Below are positions 1 through 9,223 of a stretch of 64,000 bases of DNA, one piece after another. The number at the start of each line of letters is the position of its first letter. Positions within the stretch are counted from its first letter, which is position 1. The notes under the pieces are model-generated. The model saw only the letters and a list, made by a program, of their open reading frames with translations. It was not told the origin of the DNA and did no database searches. This DNA is from Candidatus Hydrogenedentota bacterium (GTDB lineage Bacteria > Hydrogenedentota > Hydrogenedentia > Hydrogenedentales > CAITNO01), in the NCBI GenBank assembly GCA_903893795.1, contig CAITNO010000074.1, forward strand, positions 25,966 to 89,965, given 5' to 3'. Both the position numbers and the translations under genes were made by a program.

Positions 1-32
1 TAGCATCCTGCCATGTCTGACAAGACCGTTTG

Positions 33-69
33 CCCGGAGCTTGCGGCGTTTTCCGCCGACCGCTCCGGG
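33..69. repeat. Inverted repeat before the foldase gene
   Basis: The arms CCCGGAGC and GCTCCGGG pair perfectly, with an inner CGGCG/CGCCG stem around a TTTTC loop. It lies 15 bases before the first start codon, so it could be the end of an upstream transcript or a leader hairpin. No T-tract follows, so a terminator role is uncertain. The preceding bases of the window hold no gene that I can support. Confidence 0.5.
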
Positions 70-84
70 TTTGGGAGAACATAA

Positions 85-1425
85 ATGATTATTTCTATGC
101 TTCGCTGGCCTTTTGCCGTCGGCATTTTGCTCTGTTTGGCCCGTTTGGCCCCGGCGCAGGCGCCCGATTTGGACAAGATGGACATTGTGGAGCGATCCAC
201 ACCCAACGGCCCCGTCGCGTTTGTGGACGGTGTTGCCGTGAGCCGCGAGGAGTTCATCGAAACCTACAAACGGCACGTGAACGAGGTGGCGATGCTCGCG
301 CATGACAACAAGCCGAGTGACGAGTTTCGCGTGCGCGCCGGGCTGACCACGCTGGGCGAACTGATCCGCCGCCAAATCCTGGTGGCCGAGGCGGCCAAGC
401 GGGGCGTCACGGTTGGCGAGGCGGAGGTGGACACGGCCTATGCGGAAAAACTGAAACATTTCCAGCAGGACATGAAGAAGCCGGACGGCCCGGCACCCAC
501 CGAAGCGGAGGTGCTCAAGCTTGCGGGACAGACCCGCCAGGAGGCGCGGGAAAGCCTGCGCCGCCAATTGGTGGAGGAGAAGATGGGCTCGCAAATCGCC
601 AAGGACAAGGGCGCCAAGGTGTCGGACCAGGACGTTTCGGACTTCTACAACAAGAAACCGGAGCTGTTCAAGAGGACCGGACAGGTCCACCTGAACCAGA
701 TACTGGTTCCGCCCAAGGGCGGCCCAAAAGCGGACGAGGCCTCCTGGAAAGCAGCCGAGGAAACAGCCAAGAAGGCGCGGGCGCGCATTCTCGCCGGGGA
801 GACCTTTGACGTGGTCGCCCGCGACATGTCGCAGTCGCCCGACGCCGCCAAGGGCGGCGACATGGGCATGCTCCCCACGGAGCAGTTACCCCCGTTCTTC
901 GTGGACATTGCCAAGGCGATGAAGCCCGGCGACGTGAGCGACGCTTTCCGCAGCCCCTACGGGGTGCATGTGATCCGCCTCGTGGAAACGGCGCAGAGCA
1001 AGGATGTCACGCTTGCCGAGGCCAAACCGAAGATCCGCGCCATGCTGGAGCAGATGCGCCGCGATGAGGCGGTGGACAAGTTCATTGAGCCGGTGGTGAA
1101 CGATTCTAAACGCACGCAGATGTTCCTCCAGTTGGAGCGCACCCTGGGCGCGCTTACCTTTGACCCCAAGGCGCCGAAACCGTCCATCATGCAGGATGAG
1201 GCCGCGGCCGCGACCTCCCAGGCGACGGCCGCCCCGGCTGCCGCCCCGGAAAAGTCGCAGGCACCGGCGAAAAAGGCCGCCGCAAAGGCCGACACGTCCA
1301 GCACCAAGAAATCCGCCACCACAACGGATGCCCCCCCGAAGAAGAAATCCACGGACGCGACCAAGTCGAAAAAGAAATCCGCGACGGACGCCAGCACCGA
1401 TGCCCCGAAGAAAAAGGCCCAGTAA
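85..1425 (+). CDS. Periplasmic peptidyl-prolyl isomerase, SurA/PpiC type
   Basis: A probable parvulin-type foldase that assists folding of exported proteins in the periplasm. Residues 1-25 form a signal peptide ending APAQA. A SurA_N-like helical chaperone region follows (about 45-190), then one PpiC rotamase domain at about 199-302, with the typical stretches 'VHLNQILVP', 'GGDMGML' and 'YGVHVIRLVE'. From about residue 370 the protein is a low-complexity Ala/Lys/Ser/Thr tail, which is not part of the family core. GGGAGA precedes the ATG at good spacing. The M23 peptidase gene follows after only 4 bases, so the two are probably cotranscribed and both act on the cell envelope. With one rotamase domain it is closer to PrsA/PpiD-like single-domain foldases than to two-domain SurA. 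Confidence 0.85.
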   Translation: MIISMLRWPFAVGILLCLARLAPAQAPDLDKMDIVERSTPNGPVAFVDGVAVSREEFIETYKRHVNEVAMLAHDNKPSDEFRVRAGLTTLGELIRRQILVAEAAKRGVTVGEAEVDTAYAEKLKHFQQDMKKPDGPAPTEAEVLKLAGQTRQEARESLRRQLVEEKMGSQIAKDKGAKVSDQDVSDFYNKKPELFKRTGQVHLNQILVPPKGGPKADEASWKAAEETAKKARARILAGETFDVVARDMSQSPDAAKGGDMGMLPTEQLPPFFVDIAKAMKPGDVSDAFRSPYGVHVIRLVETAQSKDVTLAEAKPKIRAMLEQMRRDEAVDKFIEPVVNDSKRTQMFLQLERTLGALTFDPKAPKPSIMQDEAAAATSQATAAPAAAPEKSQAPAKKAAAKADTSSTKKSATTTDAPPKKKSTDATKSKKKSATDASTDAPKKKAQ

Positions 1426-1429
1426 CGGT

Positions 1430-3424
1430 GTGAACGCGCCGGGGTATCCCTGGTGCCGCGCCGCGATCCTTGGCGGTGCGTTGTGGATGATCGCCGCGGT
1501 CGGTGTTGCGGCAAAAGACAGCGCCGCCTATCTGTGGCCTTTTGATCGTACTCCCGATCTGTCCTCCAGTTTCGGAGAATACCGTGCCGGGCGTTTCCAC
1601 ATGGGGGTGGACCTCTCCACCAATGGGGCCATTGGAGTGCCCGTCCGCGCTGCGGCCGACGGCCACATTTCGCGCCTGCGCTGCTCGCCCTGGGGCTATG
1701 GCAAAGCCGTCTACCTCACCTTCAACGACGGTTACACGGCCGTGTACGGCCACCTCTCGGGTTTCCGCGACGAACTGCGCGACTACGTGCGCCGTGAGCA
1801 GCACAAGCGCGAATCGTACACGCTGGAATTGGAAATCGGCCCGGGGCAGTTTCCCGTGAAGCGGGGCGAAATCATCGCCTTCAGCGGCGACACCGGGATA
1901 GGTCCGGCGCACCTGCATTTTGAACTGCGAGACAAGGACAACCGCGCCGTCAGCCCGCGCCTGCTCGGCATGAACTGGCCCGATACGGAACCGCCCGTTT
2001 TCAAATCCGTGATGGTGGCCCCGCGTGTTCCGGCCTCGCGTGTGGAGGGTGATGTGCTGCCGCTGGTGCGGAAAGCGGAACACATCCCCCTCAATCCCCC
2101 TTCAAAGGGGGACTTGAGGAAAGGGGAGCCCAAGGGGAAAGCGGCGTGGTCCTGCGCTCCCGTGCATGTGCAGGGCGAATTTGCCGTGGCCGTGGACCTG
2201 GTGGACCCGACACCGGCCGGAAACAAACTGGGCATTCATGATGCAAAGCTCATTGCCCCCGACGGCAGCACCGTGTTCGAGGTGCGCCATGACACCATAC
2301 CCTACGACGAGCACGGCGCCGCCTTTGCCTATCATCCCGCCTTTAACGACGAGGGGCACTTCCTGCTGCTGTGGCGCTGGCCAGGAAATGCCGCCACGAG
2401 CGATGCGGTCAGTAAGGGTGACGGTTGGTGCAGTGCCCCCGAAAAGGAGCTCCGTTACCGCATCGAAGTGGTGGACTTCATGGGCAATGCCGCAACGCTG
2501 GAACTGCCCATCCTCCCAGGCATGGACAAAAAGCCCGAGACAAAACCCAAGACCGAAAAGGCGGTTGAAGACAAGAGCGACGGAAGTTTGACCGTGGATG
2601 CGCCCGGCACCTTTCTGGTGGCAACGGCAAGCTTTCCCACGGCGGAGACACGGGCACCCGAACTGGTCATCGACGGCAAGCCCGCCGTTGACACACCTTT
2701 CTTCGCGGTGGACAAACGCAGCTTCCGCGCGGCATGGCAACCGACACCGGGAAAACGAATCACGGTTGGCGCGACCCATCCTCGGCTTGCCGCAGAGCCG
2801 ATTGTCTTGGAAACGGTCGCCTCCGGCGCGGCCCGCACACTCCAATGGGAAAAGGGTCCAAAACTGGAGATCCCCGCCGGCGCGGCCTGCGGACCGCTCT
2901 TCCTCCGCGCTGAATCCCTTGACGGGGGAGCGTGGCGCCTCTGGCCCGACACCGCCCCGTTGGCCGCCGCGGCCGAAATCTCACTGCCCCTGCCCGAGGG
3001 TCTGCGCGATCCCGCACATGCCGCCGTCGCGCGGCGCGGCGGAAGCGGATGGAACTGGCTGAAATCGGCGCGGCATGGCGATCTGCTGACGGCGCACACG
3101 GAGCATCTCGGCGATTTCCGAATCATTGAAGACAACCAGCCGCCGCGGGAAAAGGAATTCACCGCAGGCGGCGCGGCACAGGGTGCGTCGTCCCGACCGC
3201 GCATCCACGCCTCGGTTGCCGATGCGGACAGCGGCATTGCCGCCTGGGCGCTGCGCTGTGACGGGCGCTGGCTGCTCGCCTCCTATGACCCCGAAGCCGG
3301 GACAATTGACTGGGAACGAGACGAGGACCTGGCCCCCGGCACGCATGAAATAACCCTCACGCTGACCGACAACGCGGGCAACAGTGCCGCGTCGAAACAT
3401 GCCGTCATCCTTCCGAAGAAATAG
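1430..3424 (+). CDS. Secreted M23-family metallopeptidase
   Basis: A LytM/M23 zinc endopeptidase domain, likely acting on peptidoglycan cross-links or as an envelope regulator. The GTG at 1430 is preferred to the ORF-track start, because the earlier part is a shadow of the foldase gene and translation from 1430 gives a signal peptide (AAILGGALWMIAAVGVAA). The zinc motif HxxxD is seen as H57 and D61 ('HMGVD') and the closing HxH as H161/H163 ('AHLHFE'), so the active site is complete. About 450 residues of beta-rich C-terminal region follow, ending in an Ig-like segment. At about residues 218-230 the frame runs through a palindromic genome repeat, giving 'IPLNPPSKGD', an insertion between the peptidase and C-terminal parts. 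An ATG at 1487 is an alternative start but would cut the signal peptide. Confidence 0.8.
   Translation: MNAPGYPWCRAAILGGALWMIAAVGVAAKDSAAYLWPFDRTPDLSSSFGEYRAGRFHMGVDLSTNGAIGVPVRAAADGHISRLRCSPWGYGKAVYLTFNDGYTAVYGHLSGFRDELRDYVRREQHKRESYTLELEIGPGQFPVKRGEIIAFSGDTGIGPAHLHFELRDKDNRAVSPRLLGMNWPDTEPPVFKSVMVAPRVPASRVEGDVLPLVRKAEHIPLNPPSKGDLRKGEPKGKAAWSCAPVHVQGEFAVAVDLVDPTPAGNKLGIHDAKLIAPDGSTVFEVRHDTIPYDEHGAAFAYHPAFNDEGHFLLLWRWPGNAATSDAVSKGDGWCSAPEKELRYRIEVVDFMGNAATLELPILPGMDKKPETKPKTEKAVEDKSDGSLTVDAPGTFLVATASFPTAETRAPELVIDGKPAVDTPFFAVDKRSFRAAWQPTPGKRITVGATHPRLAAEPIVLETVASGAARTLQWEKGPKLEIPAGAACGPLFLRAESLDGGAWRLWPDTAPLAAAAEISLPLPEGLRDPAHAAVARRGGSGWNWLKSARHGDLLTAHTEHLGDFRIIEDNQPPREKEFTAGGAAQGASSRPRIHASVADADSGIAAWALRCDGRWLLASYDPEAGTIDWERDEDLAPGTHEITLTLTDNAGNSAASKHAVILPKK
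2083..2115. repeat. Interspersed palindromic repeat A, copy 1 (inside a CDS)
   Basis: The core is an 8-bp stem, TCCCCCTT-CA-AAGGGGGA, with extra flanking bases. Over 33 bases it matches the reverse complement of 33547-33579 with one mismatch. Here it lies in frame inside the M23 peptidase gene and is translated; the other copy is intergenic. Confidence 0.85.
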
Positions 3425-3458
3425 GACCGTCATCCGCCGATGGGAGGGAACTGCGCTT

Positions 3459-5129
3459 ATGCACCTCTTTCGCTGTGTGTGCCTTCTTGCGTGCATCGCC
3501 GCCGCTGGTGCCCGGGCCGAAGAAACGCGGCTGCTCTTTCCGCCCGCATCGCCGCCTGCGGCTATGGTGGATGTGGTGGATCTGCGCGATGCCGCGCCGG
3601 AGCTGCGTCTGGCGGCCACGACGCTTCAGGGGGTCATAAATGCGGGCGATGAGGCGTCGCTCTTTCTGCTGCTGTCGCAGTCCGATCTGTTCTGGCGCGA
3701 CCGCATGCTGGAACGGGGCCACCTGCGCGGCGTGCGCACGCTGACGGCCGACGAATTCTTCACGTCCCGCGCGGCGGCCTTTGACCGCGTCTATGTCTAT
3801 GACCCCGCGCTGCCCGCCACCATCAACATCGGCACCATGCTCGCCTCGCTGCGCCGCGGCATCGTGACCACCGCGGAACTGGCGCCCCGGCTGGCGCCGG
3901 GCAAACCGGTGGAAGACCTGCGCGGATGGTGGAAATGCGCCGCCGAGGCCTATGAATGGGCCTTCGCGGAACTCTGGCCGAAAATGAATCCGCGCGTGCT
4001 TGCCTGCCTCTATCCCGATCCGAAGATGAGCGGACTGCGCGATTATCTTGTCCGCCAGCGCGTCTTTACTTTCTGGATTACCGACAAGGAGAAGGATGCC
4101 ACCGCAGCCGAACGCGAGCGCGTCTTGGCCGAAAAAGTCATGGCCGCCGCGCCGCCCAATGTGCCCGTGCTCGGGTTCTGGTACAGCGGTCCCGATTCGG
4201 GCATCAACGAATACGACGGTGTCGGCCTCGCCGGCGAATACGGCAAGATCACCGTCGTGTCCGACTGGGTCTCCAACTGTTCGCTGTTGTCCGGCGTGAA
4301 GGTGGACTTCGCGCCGCTGGCAAAAGCGCAACGCGCGCGCAGTGAAACGCCCCCGCCCGACCTTGATCCGGCGCGTGTCTACATTGCCTTCAACGTGGTC
4401 GAATCGGGCGACGCCCCGTCCTACCTGGAAACCCGCCAGACCGAAGTGTGGGCCGACCCAAAGCGCGGCAGCGTCCCCATCGGCTGGGGGCTGGGATTGT
4501 GCGCGGCCGAACTCATGCCGCCGGTGGTGGAGTATTACCTGCAAAGCGCCACGTCCAATGACCGCCTCTTCGCCGCCATCTCGGGCGCGGGCTACACCCA
4601 CCCCTTCCGCAATTTCATGGCGCGCACACCCAACCCGGACGCCGCGTGGAAAGACTATCTGCATGTCACTGCGGGGCTGATGGACCGGCTCGATTTCGCC
4701 GAACTGGGTCTCTACACCGACTCATGGAAACCCCACGACCGCGCCGCGCGCGAACCGGTGCTGCGCCGTTTTGCCGAAGAAATTCCCCAGGCAGCGCTGC
4801 TCATGCCGGGCATGGGCCGTGACGATGAACTGACCGCAGCCAACGCCACCTACCCGCTCGGCGGCACACGGGACACGATGGTCTCACACATCCTCACCCG
4901 CTGGCCCACCGACTATGCCGCCCTTACGAAAGAGAAACAGATTGACTGGCTCGTTAAAGAGATTCAGGAGAACACCCCCCCGGAGCGCCCCGCATTCCTC
5001 CAGGCCATGGCGCTGAGTTGGGCCTACGGCCCGTCGGACATCGCCGAAGTGGCACGGCAACTCGGCCATGACTATGTGCCGGTTTCCCTGCCGCAATACG
5101 CCGCGCTGTGGCGAAAGGCCCGCAAGTAG
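3459..5129 (+). CDS. Secreted GxGYxYP-family protein, putative glycoside hydrolase
   Basis: Belongs by motif to the GxGYxYP family of putative carbohydrate-active proteins; the signature appears as 'GAGYTHPF' near residue 378. The biochemical activity of the family is not established. The ATG at 3459 has GGAGG about 10 bases upstream and gives a clear signal peptide (CVCLLACIAAAGARA); the 25 extra residues in the ORF track overlap the end of the M23 gene and look non-coding. The N-terminal half has the pattern 'LRDAAPELRLAATTLQGVINAG' common at the start of these proteins. It ends 27 bases from the oppositely oriented deacetylase-like gene, with no clear terminator between them. It probably works with the other secreted glycan enzymes of the region. 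Confidence 0.75.
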   Translation: MHLFRCVCLLACIAAAGARAEETRLLFPPASPPAAMVDVVDLRDAAPELRLAATTLQGVINAGDEASLFLLLSQSDLFWRDRMLERGHLRGVRTLTADEFFTSRAAAFDRVYVYDPALPATINIGTMLASLRRGIVTTAELAPRLAPGKPVEDLRGWWKCAAEAYEWAFAELWPKMNPRVLACLYPDPKMSGLRDYLVRQRVFTFWITDKEKDATAAERERVLAEKVMAAAPPNVPVLGFWYSGPDSGINEYDGVGLAGEYGKITVVSDWVSNCSLLSGVKVDFAPLAKAQRARSETPPPDLDPARVYIAFNVVESGDAPSYLETRQTEVWADPKRGSVPIGWGLGLCAAELMPPVVEYYLQSATSNDRLFAAISGAGYTHPFRNFMARTPNPDAAWKDYLHVTAGLMDRLDFAELGLYTDSWKPHDRAAREPVLRRFAEEIPQAALLMPGMGRDDELTAANATYPLGGTRDTMVSHILTRWPTDYAALTKEKQIDWLVKEIQENTPPERPAFLQAMALSWAYGPSDIAEVARQLGHDYVPVSLPQYAALWRKARK

Positions 5130-5156
5130 GTACCTCAGCCCAAGGGACAAAGCGAA

Positions 5157-7040
5157 TTACCTGCGGAAAGTGTAGGCCGTGGCGCCAAGGAGCGCGGCTA
5201 GAAAACAAGCCAATTCTTCCAGCCACCGCACAGGCCCCGACCCTTCCGGCGGGCAGGAGCCTTGACAGCCGCTTCCCGTGTCCACGGGTTCGCCCTCGTG
5301 AGCTTCTCCCTCATAAGGCGCCTCGCCTTCCCCCTCGCCATGTGCCTCTCCTTCACCTTCGTTATGCGCCTCACCTTCGCCCTCGCTGTGCGCCTCACCC
5401 TCGCCTTCGTTATGCGCTTCGCCTTCCCCCTCCACGACAACGGGCGGCAACTCGACAAAGCGGGCAACAATCGTCTTGCAGTCAGGAAGTTCCACAGAGA
5501 GTCGTTCATTGGCCGAGGCTTCCGGAAGCCCTTCCCAATGGTCGAGTTTCCAGCCCTGCGCGGGACGGGCACGCAGCGAGGCAACGTAACCGCGCGGCAG
5601 GGTGTGCTCGCCTGGTGCCGGGTCCAGCGAGCCCTGGCCCTCCACCCCCAGCGTCAGCAGAATGTTGTCACAGGGCCCGGTTACATGAAGCCGCAGTCCC
5701 TGGGCCTCATAGTGGGGAACGGTTCCGCAGTTGAAGGATTCCGTCACCGGATTCCCTTCCCAATGGACGGTCATGTCGGCACCGGTTGCCTGCCACAGGG
5801 ACAGAACAGGCCCGATATCCGGCAGATTGTTGTCCCGCAGGTCCAGTTCCCGCAGCGCGGTGCACTGCTCCAGCCCGGCCAGTGACCGGATCCTCGGAAG
5901 GCGGTCCGCCCATTCCAGACGGGTTAGCGCGGCCGCATCGTCTTTGCCAAGCGCATCCTGCCACTTTCCCAGCGCCATGCGGGCCGCACACTCGAGGGCG
6001 GCATCTGGAAAGAACCGGTTCGGCTCCAGTGGAAGGGTTCCATTCCGAATCAATTCCACATACTCCGCCGGAAGAATGAAGGTCCCGCCATCCTCCCCGA
6101 TGCGGTCGATAATCGTTTTGAAATCGCTCCACCCGTCCCAAAACGGCGCGAGATAGGGGTGGTGCTGCAACAGCACCACCTGTCGGGCTGGATCATGGGT
6201 GGACAGGTATTCGGCAAGGGAGGGCACGCCATTGGCGTCCTCGATTTCACCCCCGCCCCGGGGCAGGTTGAAACACTCCGATTTCGCCGAACCAAACATC
6301 CAGATGTCGATCTGACCGAGCGCGTGCAGGGCCTGGACCGTGTTCTCGTCCCACTTGTTGAACGGCGCGCCGAAGGAGCGCATCTGCACGCCGTAATTGT
6401 CGCGGATGATCTGCTGCGTCCGCTGCAGGTGGTCCAGTTGCTCCTCATAGGGGCGGCCCTGAAACTCGTAGGTGGTGCCCGCTGGCAGGGTGGCTTTGTC
6501 CGGAGGGGGCGGATAGGAGGCGTGGTCATAGCCGTGGTTGAACAGTTCCAGCAGGTCCGTGGCCTGCCACGCCTTGACCCGGGCGCGAATCTCTTCCGTG
6601 GGCTGGCTCATGCGGTTCCCAATGGCGCCCGCGGCGACTTTCACCGCCCGGTGCACCACCATTTCATCCATATAGGTGACCCAGCGGGTCCAGCCCTCAT
6701 CGGGCACATGGACGAGGTCGTCGGCCTTGAGAATCACAAACTGCCTGTACACCAGCACCGGCGCCGCACTTTCGGCCCACACTCCTGACGGCGTCACAAC
6801 CGACAGGTGGACAAAGGCGCGACCGGGGGTGTCGGAAGGGGCAAAGGCATAGGTGCCCGGGTCGGTCTCACGAACCTCGCCGACACTGCAGGTCCACTGC
6901 AACCGGGCACCCGTTGGGATTTCAGCCATCCATTGCACCTGAATGGGTGCGGTTTCACCAACACGAACCATGGGCATGCTGAAGGTTATTTGCACCGGTG
7001 CCGCCAGCAGCGACACCATCAATGTCAGTGCGCCAAACAT
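5157..7040 (-). CDS. Surface protein: deacetylase-like domain, LRR, InlB-like repeat, GEGE stalk and C-terminal anchor
   Basis: First of three paralogues (with 7274-9223 and 11270-13006). After a short signal peptide and an Ig-like segment comes a NodB/CE4-like barrel: 'VILKADD' (about 101-106) supplies the Asp pair, 'FNHGYDHA' (about 165-172) the His ligands, and 'RSFGAPFNKWD' a third motif. Next is a short internalin-type LRR ('LRELDLRDNNLPDIGPV'), then an InlB-like repeat ('ARPAQGWKLDHWEG'). A stalk of repeated EGEGEAHN-type units follows, and finally Cys residues, a hydrophobic helix and basic residues, which look like a sorting or membrane-anchor signal. The domain composition suggests a cell-surface polysaccharide deacetylase, but the substrate is unknown. 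A strong promoter lies at 7117-7145. The start ATG has a GGGAG at rather long spacing. Confidence 0.7.
   Translation of the reverse strand: MFGALTLMVSLLAAPVQITFSMPMVRVGETAPIQVQWMAEIPTGARLQWTCSVGEVRETDPGTYAFAPSDTPGRAFVHLSVVTPSGVWAESAAPVLVYRQFVILKADDLVHVPDEGWTRWVTYMDEMVVHRAVKVAAGAIGNRMSQPTEEIRARVKAWQATDLLELFNHGYDHASYPPPPDKATLPAGTTYEFQGRPYEEQLDHLQRTQQIIRDNYGVQMRSFGAPFNKWDENTVQALHALGQIDIWMFGSAKSECFNLPRGGGEIEDANGVPSLAEYLSTHDPARQVVLLQHHPYLAPFWDGWSDFKTIIDRIGEDGGTFILPAEYVELIRNGTLPLEPNRFFPDAALECAARMALGKWQDALGKDDAAALTRLEWADRLPRIRSLAGLEQCTALRELDLRDNNLPDIGPVLSLWQATGADMTVHWEGNPVTESFNCGTVPHYEAQGLRLHVTGPCDNILLTLGVEGQGSLDPAPGEHTLPRGYVASLRARPAQGWKLDHWEGLPEASANERLSVELPDCKTIVARFVELPPVVVEGEGEAHNEGEGEAHSEGEGEAHNEGEGEAHGEGEGEAPYEGEAHEGEPVDTGSGCQGSCPPEGSGPVRWLEELACFLAALLGATAYTFRR
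5290..5440. repeat. Tandem repeat encoding the EGEGEAHN stalk
   Basis: Imperfect units of about 24 bases encode alternating Glu-Gly with His/Asn/Ser breaks just before the C-terminal anchor of the 5157-7040 protein. A similar GEGE stalk is coded near 23455-23535 in an unrelated surface protein, so the stalk is a shared cell-surface module. Confidence 0.8.
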
Positions 7041-7116
7041 TTACGCGCTTGTCTCCCGGGTGGTTTCAGCACCATTCCTTGTCCGACACACATCATACCG
7101 CCCATCCAAGCCTAGA

Positions 7117-7145
7117 ATTATAGGTTAGTTCCGTGTGTTCTGCAA
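7117..7145 (-). promoter_or_regulatory. Sigma70-type promoter of the 5157-7040 gene
   Basis: On the minus strand, TTGCAG and a perfect TATAAT are separated by 17 bases, in the 233-base gap upstream of the gene. Transcription would begin near 7110, giving a leader of about 70 bases. The rest of the gap (to 7273) shows nothing I recognise. Confidence 0.55.
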
Positions 7146-7273
7146 CGGCAATACAGGCTATTCAACACCCCTGCGTCCGCCTTTTCTTCCATTCCCGATG
7201 TCACAAAAGCGCGTGCGGCGGATGTCGGACAGCAAACGCCGCCTCCCAGCGGTATGTTTCAGCATGCCATCGT

Positions 7274-9223
7274 TCAGACGCGGGATCTGCGTCCGCTGAG
7301 CGCAACCAGCACCAGAAGGGCGAGCCCGGTGGGAAAGAGATCGGCCAAACGGCCTTTGAATCCAGCCAGCGTGAAATCGGCCTTGCCGCAGGTGCATCCG
7401 CCGGGGTTCAGGAACTGGTTGAGTTCGGCCTGGGTGAGCTGCCCATCCCCGTTGGCATCCATCTGGTTGAACTGGTCCTGGGTGAGTCCCGGAATCGCCG
7501 CCGCGGCTTCGGTGAAGCTCAGCCCGCCGCTGTGGTCGGCATCGGCGGCGGCAAATCCATTGAGAAGCTGCTGCGCGGCGGTGGTGACACTGGCGGGCGC
7601 GAAAACCGCTCCCACCGTCTTGGCCGTATCAACAACGAGCGTTGCCGGATTGGTCGTCGTTCCGGCCAGGTCTCCCGTCCAGCGGTTGAACACGTAACCC
7701 GCGGCGGGCGTTGCCTTCACGCTCACGGGCGAGTTCCTGGGTTCGACGTGGTCTCCCACGGACGGGTCCAGCGTGCCCAGGCCGACCACCGCAAGCCTCA
7801 ACCGCACATTGTCGCATGGCCCGGTAAAGTCAATGTGCAGGCCGTCCGCGTCCAAGAGGGGAATCTGGTTGCAGGTAAAATCATCGGAAAGGGGGTTGTT
7901 CTGCAATTGGGCGGTGATCTCGGCACCGACGCCGTGCCAGAAGTCCACAAGGGGCGTAGCGTCGGATATCTCGTTGCCCCGGAAGTCAAAATGGCGCACA
8001 CCGGACAGCGCGCCAAGGCCCATGAGGCTTTTTATGTGCGGAAGCTGGCCTGTGTATTGGAGCGATGTGAGCCCGGCCGCCGCCGCCGGGTCCACCGGCC
8101 CGGTCCATTGATTGAGCGCGAACCGCACGGCGCATTCCAGTCCCGGGTCGGGGAGTAACGCGTTCGGGTCTTTGGGCACGACCTCCATGGTGGTCAAATC
8201 AACGTATTCGCCGGGGAGGATAAAGGTTCCTTTGTCCGATTCAATCTTGTCTATGATTCCCGAGAACTCGCTCCAGTTTGCCTGGAAGGTGGTGAACGCG
8301 GGATGGTCCTGCAGTACAAGAAGCGGGCGCGCACTGTTGTAAGTCGCGAGAAATCTGCTCAGGCTGGGCATGCCTGTCCCGTTCTCAATTTCACCCCCGC
8401 CCCGCTCAAGCACATGCAGCGTTTTCTCTTCAGAAGGTCCGAACAGCCACGTATCGACCTGGTTGAGCGCGTGAAGCGCTGGCGCCGTGCTGGCGTCGAA
8501 CTTGTTATAGGGGGCGCCAAACGCGCGCATCCTGATTCCATAGGTGTCCAGAATAATCTGCTGGGCGCGCGTCAGGTGGTCCAACTGCTCCGCGTAGGGG
8601 CGCCCCTGAAACTCGAAGGTGGTTCCCGGAGGATAGGTGGTGTCTTCACCGCCGGTCGATTTGTCAAAGGATTCCTTGGCACCGGCCGGCAAATAGTGGG
8701 CATGGTCATAGCCGTGGTTCCAGAACTCGACAAAGCCGCCCCGCGCCAGGCCGACCACCTTGTCGTGCATCTCTGTGCCGGGGTTCTGGCACTGGTCGGC
8801 AATCATGCCCACCGATGTTTTTACACCGCGTGCGATGAGAGCGTTAATATAGGTCAGGAAAAGGCCAAGCTGGTCCGGCACGGAAACCCGAAAGTCGTCC
8901 GCTTTGAGGATCACGAACTGCCGGTACACCTGGACGGGTGCCGCGCCTTCCGCCCAAAGTGCACCGCCCGAGTTCACAGCCAGATGGATGAACGCCCGAC
9001 CGGGATCGGCAGGCGCGACATATTCGTATCCAGCCTTCTGGTTGCCCTGTACGCTCCCCGCAGTCGTGGACCATTGCAGCGTTGCGTCCGACGGCAACGG
9101 CTGTGAAAAGGTGATTCCGATGCCCGTCGTCGCGCCGGTGCGCACCGCCGCCGGATGGACGGCAACATGCACCGGGGACGCAAACACCGAGGCCACCACT
9201 GCCATTGCCAACATGTAAGCCAT
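7274..9223 (-). CDS. Surface protein paralogue: deacetylase-like domain, LRR, InlB-like repeat, two EF-hands
   Basis: Same architecture as 5157-7040 up to the InlB-like repeat: Ig-like N-terminus, 'VILKADD', 'FWNHGYDHA', 'RAFGAPYNKFD', LRR ('VRHFDFRGNEISDATPL') and 'ATPAAGYVFNRWTG'. Instead of the Glu-Gly stalk it carries two EF-hand calcium loops, 'DADHSGGLSFTE' and 'DANGDGQLTQAE', then 'GGCTCGK', a hydrophobic helix and 'RRSRV'. The EF-hand pair resembles a dockerin-like or calcium-stabilised module. The ATG at 9223 gives a signal peptide (AYMLAMAVVASVFAS) with AAGG upstream; the 63 extra N-terminal residues of the ORF track are dropped. It is about 650 residues long. It probably binds calcium and sits on the cell surface, with a deacetylase-like activity by family inference. 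Confidence 0.7.
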   Translation of the reverse strand: MAYMLAMAVVASVFASPVHVAVHPAAVRTGATTGIGITFSQPLPSDATLQWSTTAGSVQGNQKAGYEYVAPADPGRAFIHLAVNSGGALWAEGAAPVQVYRQFVILKADDFRVSVPDQLGLFLTYINALIARGVKTSVGMIADQCQNPGTEMHDKVVGLARGGFVEFWNHGYDHAHYLPAGAKESFDKSTGGEDTTYPPGTTFEFQGRPYAEQLDHLTRAQQIILDTYGIRMRAFGAPYNKFDASTAPALHALNQVDTWLFGPSEEKTLHVLERGGGEIENGTGMPSLSRFLATYNSARPLLVLQDHPAFTTFQANWSEFSGIIDKIESDKGTFILPGEYVDLTTMEVVPKDPNALLPDPGLECAVRFALNQWTGPVDPAAAAGLTSLQYTGQLPHIKSLMGLGALSGVRHFDFRGNEISDATPLVDFWHGVGAEITAQLQNNPLSDDFTCNQIPLLDADGLHIDFTGPCDNVRLRLAVVGLGTLDPSVGDHVEPRNSPVSVKATPAAGYVFNRWTGDLAGTTTNPATLVVDTAKTVGAVFAPASVTTAAQQLLNGFAAADADHSGGLSFTEAAAAIPGLTQDQFNQMDANGDGQLTQAELNQFLNPGGCTCGKADFTLAGFKGRLADLFPTGLALLVLVALSGRRSRV

